Of a DNA stretch of 64,000 nucleotides, positions 57,920 through 64,000 are shown piece after piece. Source of the stretch: Rossellomorea marisflavi. Lineage in GTDB: Bacteria > Bacillota > Bacilli > Bacillales > Bacillaceae_B. The stretch covers positions 856,001 to 920,000 of the forward strand of contig NZ_CP081870.1 in NCBI RefSeq assembly GCF_022170785.1, written 5' to 3'. The first letter of the stretch is position 1. Every line of letters begins with the position of its first letter. The notes beneath the pieces were generated by a model, which was not told the DNA's origin, made no database searches, and saw only the letters and a list, made by a program, of their open reading frames with translations. The translations under genes and the position numbers were made by a program.

Positions 57920-58673
57920 ACGTATGGGGGTTTCGCAGTGGTTAATAGATTTATGGATACTCGTAAGAATTCAGTATGCCAATGTTAGAGAACAATGGCT
58001 ATTAATCATCATCCTCGCCTCACTCTTTCCATTGACTACGTTAATGTTACTTCATTTCTTCGTGGAGAACCCCACGAATGACATGGTGCTTCGGATTGTA
58101 ACGGGCAATATGGTATTCGCGCTGATCATCACAGGAATTAATCTACTTGCTCAGGACCTGTCTTGGCAGAAACATCGGGGGCATTTTGTTTTTTATGCCA
58201 CACTTCCGATTAGTAAAGTTTCGTTTATATGTGCCAACCTTATTAAAGGCATGATTACGAGCTTTCCATCTTTTATGATTTTAGCTGTTATAGGGGAGAC
58301 GATCTATGATCTTGAATGGAACTTTCATTGGTTTGTCATACCCCTTATCTTTCTGAGCATTCTGAGTATCGTCGGATTTGGGGTGTTTATTGGCTTCTGG
58401 TCGCCTAGTCCCCAAGTAACGAACATCGTACTGCCTAGTTTAATGATGTTTTTGGGGTTTTTGACTCCAGTATTAATTGATGGCGAACAGTTACCAAAGA
58501 TTCTATATTGGATTTCCCTTGTATTCCCAACCACCTATGTGGCGGAGGGGCTAAGGGAAGTGTTGACAAATGGTTTGACCAAAGGGGTCCTAATAGACTC
58601 TTTTATTCTAGTCGGCTTTACAGTCGTTTCGTATTTCCTGATATTAAAAAACATAAAATGGAGAATTGAATAA
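57894..58673 (+). CDS. ABC-2-type transporter permease
   Basis: About 259 residues from the ATG at 57894, whose ribosome binding site (GGAAGGAGGCG) lies inside the ATPase gene; the longer frame is not used. Six hydrophobic helices, with EQWLLIIILASLFPLTTLMLLHFF first and VTNIVLPSLMMFLGFLTPVL and YWISLVFPTTYVAEGLREVL later, the ABC-2 layout. The pair may export the product of the synthetase or protect against it. Confidence 0.9.
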   Translation: MTQLDLKHKRMGVSQWLIDLWILVRIQYANVREQWLLIIILASLFPLTTLMLLHFFVENPTNDMVLRIVTGNMVFALIITGINLLAQDLSWQKHRGHFVFYATLPISKVSFICANLIKGMITSFPSFMILAVIGETIYDLEWNFHWFVIPLIFLSILSIVGFGVFIGFWSPSPQVTNIVLPSLMMFLGFLTPVLIDGEQLPKILYWISLVFPTTYVAEGLREVLTNGLTKGVLIDSFILVGFTVVSYFLILKNIKWRIE

Positions 58674-58674
58674 T

Positions 58675-59451
58675 ATGAGAAACCATGAAGGCACACGTCA
58701 AGTCGTTTTGGTCATTGGGGGGAATTCAGGTATAGGGAAAGGAGTGGCTAAGAAGTTTCTGGAGAACACTGGAAATCAAGTGATCATCACCGGTACCAAC
58801 CTTCAAAAGGGGATGGATGCACAAGGGGAATTAAGACAGATATCCGAACATGTGGAATTTCATCAAATGGACGTACGTCGTGCCGGTGATGTGGAAAAGG
58901 TGATAAAAGAGATTGTGAATCAATACGGAAGTATAGATATTGCCTGTAACTGTGCAGGGGTAGAGCATCGCTTCGCATCCATGATTGAACTGGAAGAAGA
59001 AGAATTTGATCAGGTCATGAACGTGAATCTAAAGGGAGCATGGCTATGTATGAAATACGAAATTAAGCAGATGATGCGCCAGCGTTATGGAGGATCCATC
59101 ATCAATATCTCATCTGTGAGCGGTCTGAAAACGACGCCCAATGGATCTATTTATTCTGCCAGTAAGCATGCGCTGGAAGGGCTGACTAAAACGGCTGCGC
59201 ATGAATATGCCAGGTTTGGGATTAGAATCAATAATGTGACACCGGGATTGGTTCAGACACCCATGGCAAATCGTGTACTGGGGGTAAGTGAAGATAGCTC
59301 GGATGAGCTCTCAAATAAGTACATTCCTGCAGGTCGAATGGCCAACACAGATGAAATGGCTGAAGCTGTATTTTGGATGGCCTCGAAGCATGCAAGTTAT
59401 ATTATAGGGCATTCTCTTGTGGTGGATGGCGGTCTGGCTCTAGGAAGGTAA
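58675..59451 (+). CDS. Short-chain dehydrogenase/reductase near the synthetase
   Basis: About 258 residues from the ATG at 58675; GGAG at 58660-58663. LVIGGNSGIGKGVAKKF (cofactor loop), CNCAGVEHRF in place of the usual NNAG, SISSVSGLKTTPNGSIYSASKHALEG (Ser, Tyr and Lys catalytic set) and NNVTPGLVQTPM. The Cys/Asn change in the NAG motif is unusual but tolerated. It follows the permease by one base and may oxidise or reduce the synthetase precursor or product. Confidence 0.85.
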   Translation: MRNHEGTRQVVLVIGGNSGIGKGVAKKFLENTGNQVIITGTNLQKGMDAQGELRQISEHVEFHQMDVRRAGDVEKVIKEIVNQYGSIDIACNCAGVEHRFASMIELEEEEFDQVMNVNLKGAWLCMKYEIKQMMRQRYGGSIINISSVSGLKTTPNGSIYSASKHALEGLTKTAAHEYARFGIRINNVTPGLVQTPMANRVLGVSEDSSDELSNKYIPAGRMANTDEMAEAVFWMASKHASYIIGHSLVVDGGLALGR

Positions 59452-59456
59452 AGGGG

Positions 59457-59497
59457 ACTTGTAGGGAATGCCCATTCTCTACAAGTCTATTTTTATG
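59457..59497 (+). terminator. Terminator between SDR and NRPS genes
   Basis: GACTTGTAG-GGAATG, loop, ATTCTCTACAAGTC, then TATTTTT. It separates the transporter-SDR operon from the synthetase, so the NRPS has its own promoter or depends on read-through. Confidence 0.8.
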
Positions 59498-59627
59498 GGA
59501 GGCAAATGGCCTTTAAGGAATATTGACCAAACTTCCTATTTTGCGTTATTTACTAATGTTTCTTGAGAAGAAAAAACTTATACTTTGCTCAAGTTACACA
59601 ACCATCTTTTGTAAGGAGTGGCAGAGT

Positions 59628-62600
59628 ATGACGATTGATACAACGAAAAATCACCCCCTCACATACTACAAGCTGAAGCCATCATTTTCCCAAGAACGGT
59701 TTTGGGTGCTACATAATCTTGATCCTGACAAGCCGACCTATACCATTTCTAAGGTTTTTCGATTCAGTGGAGCATTTAATCTTAAAGCCTGGAAGAAAAG
59801 TCTGAGGGAATTAGTAGAACGCCATGAAATTCTTCGTACGACATTCACGTTCGAAGAAAGGCTTTATCAACGTATTGCAAGTGACCAGCAATGTGACTTC
59901 GACTACGTGGAACTCTCAGAAGACCTAGTAGAAGAAGCCATAAAGAGCTATATTCAACAGCCATTCGATCTTGAAAGCAGTAACCCGCTCTTTCAAGTAA
60001 AGGTTATTAAGACCGGAATGGATACCCATTACTTCCTGATGAATATCCATCATATTCTCTGTGATGGTCCGTCTTTGGGAATCTTATTAGAAGACTTATT
60101 CCGCCTGTACTCATCCAATAGCCAGCAATTAAAAGCTGAATTGCCACCGTTGGAGATTCAATTCGCAGACTTTGCTGAATGGGAGAGGAATACTGTCGAG
60201 AGTGATCAATCGACTTCATTGGAGTTTTGGAAAGAAAACCTTAAAGGAGCCCCTTCCAAAGTCGACTTCAATAAACATGGGGAAAGTCAGAAGGTGGGCA
60301 CCGGTGGGAAAACGACCAGGTTTAGGGTTCCAAGTGAACTGCAACAAGCCGTGAAATCTGTATCTAAAGCCAACCGAACCACCCTTTTCACCACCTTCAT
60401 CACTGCATTTACCATCCTTATATACAAGTACACCTCACAGAAAGAGATCAGTATTGGAACACCCGTGAGTCTAAAAGAGAGCAAGGAGCTAGAGAACGTT
60501 ACGGGATTATTCATCAATTCACTGGTTATTCGCTCTCATATATCGCCCCTCGATACGTTCAATGAACATCTTAAAAAAATGCAGGAACAAGTCTACGACT
60601 GTTTTAAACACAAGTATATTCCTTATGACACGATCGTGAAGGAGATCAGTCCTGATAGAGATGATATTCATAACGCTCTATTCAATATAATGTTCGCTCT
60701 CCATTATAAAGCTGGCAAACCAAATCTTACAGGTCTGGAGTACGAAGAAATCCTATATGACAACCGAACGACAAAGCTAGATTTGTCTTTGTCTGCAATC
60801 GTCAGTGAAGAGGAGATCGAACTTGAAGTCGAGTATGACACCAGCATCTTTAATCAAAGATATATCAACCAGTTGTTTGGACAGGACTTCATGGCTCTCT
60901 TAACAGATCTCACAAAGGATCAAGACAAGCCTATAGGGACTCTTCCATTGGCAGAAGGAAGGTCGGTTATCACGAAAGTGAACCGCCCAGCCATTTCTCC
61001 AATCAAATCGGATAAATGTATCCACGAGCTGATTGAAGATCGGGTGGCCAATCATCCCCATGCCAATGCTCTTACATTTAGGAATCGAACGTTGACTTAT
61101 CAAGAGTTAAATGAGAAGTCCAACGACTTAGCAGCTCGAATAGTTAATCAGATTGATCGAGGAGCTACGGTAGGGATTTACATGGACCGCTCGATAGAGT
61201 TGATCCTCTCCGTTCTTGCCATAATAAAAGCAGGTGGCGTTTATGTCCCTCTAAATACAGAGGATCCTCTTAAAAGAACGGAGAAAGTGGTGGAAAAGGC
61301 AAACGTATCATTCCTCTTAACGAAACATGAAAGCGCTGAGCGGATCGCTACCATTAATCAGAAAACCTATAATGTGGAAGAATCTGAACTGGGGATTGGT
61401 TCTGATTTCCCTAATCTCAAGACAATGACTACTACTGAAGGAATGCTCTCTATTTACTTCACGTCCGGATCAACGGGAGAACCAAAGGGGGTAATCAATC
61501 ATCACAAAGGCTGGATTAACAGAATGAACGGGATGCAGCAAAGCCATCAGATGAAAATCGGCGATGCGGTCTTGCAGAAGACGTTGCACACATTTGATGC
61601 CTTTGGTCTGGAAGTGTTTTGGCCGTTGATGTATGGAGGACACATCCATTTACTTGAACCTGGAGAACATCGTAATCCACGAGCAATTATTGATGCTATG
61701 AAGGAGTATAGAGCAATCTTCCTTCAGGTGGTACCGAGCATGCTGAATGAAGTGGTCTTGGAGTTGACTGAAGAGGATGCCGAAGCGTTAAGTGAGCATC
61801 TCAGGTTCATTGGGAGTGCTGGTGAACCTCTGACATCCACTTTGTACAATGAGTGGAGAAAAAAAATGAACTGTCCAGTCTATAACACATGGGGTCCCAC
61901 TGAGGCATCCATAGATGTCACCCAATATGTTTGCACAGAACATGATCGGTATAACGGTGACATCCTTTCAATCGGTAAACCGTTAATGAATAACGAGGTA
62001 TACATCTTAGATGAATACCTCCATCCGGTCTCACCTTATGTCACAGGAGACATTTTTGTATCTGGAATAGGTTTGAGCAGGGGCTATGTGAATGATCCTG
62101 AAAAAACTAAGCAAACATTCCTTGACAACCCTTTTCATGAAGGAACGATCATGTACCGGACAGGGGATAAAGGATACTTTTTAGAAAGCGGTGACATTCA
62201 GTTTGTAGGTCGTGAAGATAACCAGGTCAAATTGAGGGGCATAAGGGTCGAGCTGGATGAAATTGAACGGGTCATAATGGAGAGCGAAAGCGTCAATCAA
62301 TGTGTGGTGAAGGTGTCTGAGAATGGTGGAGGGCAGAAGCTTATTGCCTATATCACCATGCTTGATGAAAGCGAGGTAGCTATACATAAGGTGAAGGATG
62401 AGCTTATGACGAAACTCCCTATGTATATGCTACCCACACATTTTGAACTGATGAAAGAATTGCCTCGCCTATCAAATGGGAAAATCGACAGAAAATCACT
62501 CTCTATTCCGGAAGGGAAGATCTTTCAAAGTGAGGAACTGATTCTCCCTAGGACCAGCAAAGAGCTCATTCTTTGCCAATTAATGAGTGATTTGCTAGAA

Positions 62601-63605
62601 CATGAACAGATCGGAATCAATAGTAATTTCTTCGATGTAGGTGGGCATTCCCTTAACGCTTTCAAACTATTGAATCGAATTAATCAAGAATTCCATACCA
62701 AGCTACCTCTGAGCTTCATCTTTAAACATCCTACCATCGAAATGATGGGGAAGGTGCTGGACACTATTAATAATCAGGAATGGAAGACTTCCAATGTGAT
62801 CTCTTTACAAAAGGGTGACCAAGAAAAACGACCGCTCTACTTAATCCATCCAGGTGGTGGGGGAATCATCTGTTATTACGAGTTTGTGAGGAAAATGAGT
62901 ATACCGAATCCGATTTATGGTATTCAATCCATTGGCTATGAAGATCATGTATCCCCATTGTCGTCAATTAAGGAAATGGCGTGTGAGTATATAAAGGGGA
63001 TAAAGAAAGTGCAACCAGCAGGACCCTATGCCCTGGCAGGATGGTCATTAGGCGGGACGATTGCATTTGAAATTGCTCATCAACTGGAAGAGATGGGTGA
63101 CGAGGTCGATTTTATCGGGCTGATTGACACCTATCCCATTGATTGTCATCGAGATGACCAACAAGTGGCTCAGTCGCGTAAATCTCCTCTAGAGGCATGG
63201 GCGGCACGATTAAATCTAACGTATGCGGAGAACCTTACCGATGAGAAAAAAATCCAACTCATTCATACAGAGGTTAAAAAGAGAAAGATGATTCCAGTCG
63301 ATGCGACGCTGAATGAGACCGCTAAAGTGTTAGAAATTATGTATTGCAACAACTTAGCGGCAGAGGAATTTTTCTGTGATTATCGTATTCATCAAACGCT
63401 ACACTTGTTCAATGTAAGTGAACGATCGGAAATCAATCCGATTCCCCTGGTGGATACAAATGAGTGGGCAGCCCGGACAACAAAGGAAGTATTCATCCAT
63501 GAAATAGATGGCCATCATCATAATCTCATGGACAAAACGAACGTAGAAAGAGTTGCGGGAGCATTTAAAAATATATTGGAAGAACAGGTGGTTACACATG
63601 ATTGA
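59628..63605 (+). CDS. Single-module nonribosomal peptide synthetase (C-A-T-TE)
   Basis: About 1325 residues from the ATG at 59628 (TAAGGAGTGG). Condensation domain (about 10-440) with intact HHILCDG at 141-147; adenylation domain (about 460-950) with YFTSGSTGEPKGV, NTWGPTEAS and GDIQFVGREDNQVKLRG; carrier domain with FFDVGGHSLNAF (phosphopantetheine Ser); thioesterase with LIHPGGGG, GPYALAGWSLGGTIAFE (nucleophile Ser) and GHHHNLM (His). By eye the specificity code is D-A-L-Q-G-A-T-I-D-K, not one I can assign. It probably condenses one amino acid with an external acyl donor and releases the product. Confidence 0.95.
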   Translation: MTIDTTKNHPLTYYKLKPSFSQERFWVLHNLDPDKPTYTISKVFRFSGAFNLKAWKKSLRELVERHEILRTTFTFEERLYQRIASDQQCDFDYVELSEDLVEEAIKSYIQQPFDLESSNPLFQVKVIKTGMDTHYFLMNIHHILCDGPSLGILLEDLFRLYSSNSQQLKAELPPLEIQFADFAEWERNTVESDQSTSLEFWKENLKGAPSKVDFNKHGESQKVGTGGKTTRFRVPSELQQAVKSVSKANRTTLFTTFITAFTILIYKYTSQKEISIGTPVSLKESKELENVTGLFINSLVIRSHISPLDTFNEHLKKMQEQVYDCFKHKYIPYDTIVKEISPDRDDIHNALFNIMFALHYKAGKPNLTGLEYEEILYDNRTTKLDLSLSAIVSEEEIELEVEYDTSIFNQRYINQLFGQDFMALLTDLTKDQDKPIGTLPLAEGRSVITKVNRPAISPIKSDKCIHELIEDRVANHPHANALTFRNRTLTYQELNEKSNDLAARIVNQIDRGATVGIYMDRSIELILSVLAIIKAGGVYVPLNTEDPLKRTEKVVEKANVSFLLTKHESAERIATINQKTYNVEESELGIGSDFPNLKTMTTTEGMLSIYFTSGSTGEPKGVINHHKGWINRMNGMQQSHQMKIGDAVLQKTLHTFDAFGLEVFWPLMYGGHIHLLEPGEHRNPRAIIDAMKEYRAIFLQVVPSMLNEVVLELTEEDAEALSEHLRFIGSAGEPLTSTLYNEWRKKMNCPVYNTWGPTEASIDVTQYVCTEHDRYNGDILSIGKPLMNNEVYILDEYLHPVSPYVTGDIFVSGIGLSRGYVNDPEKTKQTFLDNPFHEGTIMYRTGDKGYFLESGDIQFVGREDNQVKLRGIRVELDEIERVIMESESVNQCVVKVSENGGGQKLIAYITMLDESEVAIHKVKDELMTKLPMYMLPTHFELMKELPRLSNGKIDRKSLSIPEGKIFQSEELILPRTSKELILCQLMSDLLEHEQIGINSNFFDVGGHSLNAFKLLNRINQEFHTKLPLSFIFKHPTIEMMGKVLDTINNQEWKTSNVISLQKGDQEKRPLYLIHPGGGGIICYYEFVRKMSIPNPIYGIQSIGYEDHVSPLSSIKEMACEYIKGIKKVQPAGPYALAGWSLGGTIAFEIAHQLEEMGDEVDFIGLIDTYPIDCHRDDQQVAQSRKSPLEAWAARLNLTYAENLTDEKKIQLIHTEVKKRKMIPVDATLNETAKVLEIMYCNNLAAEEFFCDYRIHQTLHLFNVSERSEINPIPLVDTNEWAARTTKEVFIHEIDGHHHNLMDKTNVERVAGAFKNILEEQVVTHD

Positions 63606-64000
63606 ATTAAGAAGTGATACGTTCTCATTACCAAGTAAAGAAATGTTGGATTCGATTAGCAAGGCAATTTTAGGAGACGATGTCTATAGTCAGGACATGA
63701 CCGTGAAGGAATTGGAGAGCAGAGCAGCTGAATTACTGGGTAAGGAAGACGCGATTCTTATGCCGTCTGGAACAATGGCGAATCTTGCCTCTATCCTTGC
63801 CCATTGCCCGAGGGGATCAAAAGTGATTGTTGGAGACAAATCAGATATATACATCTATGAGGCGGGAGGTGCTTCCGTTTGTGGGGGAGTCATGTATGAG
63901 CCCGTTCCAACAGAGTCAGATGGAATCTTGAAATTACACAATGTAGAGAAGGCATTTCCTCAGGATCAAGACGATCCACAGTTTGCACTTCCCTCGCTTA
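63598..64000 (+). CDS. Threonine aldolase-family PLP enzyme, truncated by the window end
   Basis: The ATG at 63598 overlaps the NRPS stop by eight bases, so it is translationally coupled. MIELRSDTFSLPSKEMLDSI, AILGDDVYSQDMTVKELESRAAELLGKEDAILMPSGTMANLASILAH is the start of the low-specificity L-threonine aldolase/beta-eliminating lyase fold, with PSGTMANL near the cofactor phosphate. Such enzymes make or break beta-hydroxy amino acids from glycine and aldehydes. Coupled to a one-module synthetase it may supply its unusual substrate. The PLP-lysine lies beyond the window. Confidence 0.85.
   Translation, partial: MIELRSDTFSLPSKEMLDSISKAILGDDVYSQDMTVKELESRAAELLGKEDAILMPSGTMANLASILAHCPRGSKVIVGDKSDIYIYEAGGASVCGGVMYEPVPTESDGILKLHNVEKAFPQDQDDPQFALPSL

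Overview
The window looks like chromosome of a low-to-moderate GC Gram-positive of the Bacillaceae (Bacillus/Rossellomorea-like; the genus is my inference). The grounds are strong AGGAGG ribosome binding sites with frequent GTG/TTG starts, sigma-A promoters, rho-independent terminators at almost every gene end, and family content typical of Bacillus: LXG toxins, YezG and YqcF immunity proteins, an SDP-type peptide locus, DUF819/YjcL, DUF4275 and LCP proteins. No rRNA, tRNA, CRISPR array or intact insertion sequence was seen.

Layout. 1-3.5 kb is an AT-rich graveyard of polymorphic-toxin immunity genes (YezG-like, YqcF-like, several broken ones). 3.5-6.1 kb (minus strand) is a compact bacteriocin operon: a secreted precursor, an attenuator, SdpA/DUF5819, SdpB/HTTM, a DCC thiol oxidoreductase and an unlisted 57-residue two-helix membrane protein that could be the immunity factor. 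6.6-8 kb has another immunity pair. 8-9.6 kb is a TetR regulator with a divergent short-chain dehydrogenase (SDR) and shared palindromic operators. 10-13.8 kb is an LXG toxin locus (YxiC-like helper, LXG-HNH nuclease, SUKH immunity) followed by broken immunity genes. 13.8-15.9 kb is an SDR / ArsR / SDR group with a shared operator motif.

16.4-25.3 kb is a defence island: an orphan BglII-like endonuclease, an HNH protein, a superfamily I helicase translationally coupled to an unknown protein, then a Sau3AI-type restriction-modification set (C5 methyltransferase, Vsr, MutH/Sau3AI-fold endonuclease). 25.7-49.7 kb is mostly ordinary accessory chromosome: UDG-like protein, DUF819 transporter, lipoproteins, GNAT and VOC proteins, WYL regulator, secreted HNH nuclease, LCP protein, a two-component system, many small membrane proteins and XRE regulators. 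It holds two frameshifted genes and a decayed, internally deleted tandem duplication.

49.9 kb to the end looks like a small natural-product locus: Sfp-type phosphopantetheinyl transferase; a MerR-controlled divergent promoter pair with 19-bp spacers; lipoprotein, PadR and FtsX-type ABC exporter; a second ABC exporter; an SDR; a one-module C-A-T-TE nonribosomal peptide synthetase; and a threonine-aldolase-family enzyme that overlaps the synthetase and runs off the window. Together these could activate, modify, release and export a small amino-acid-derived product.
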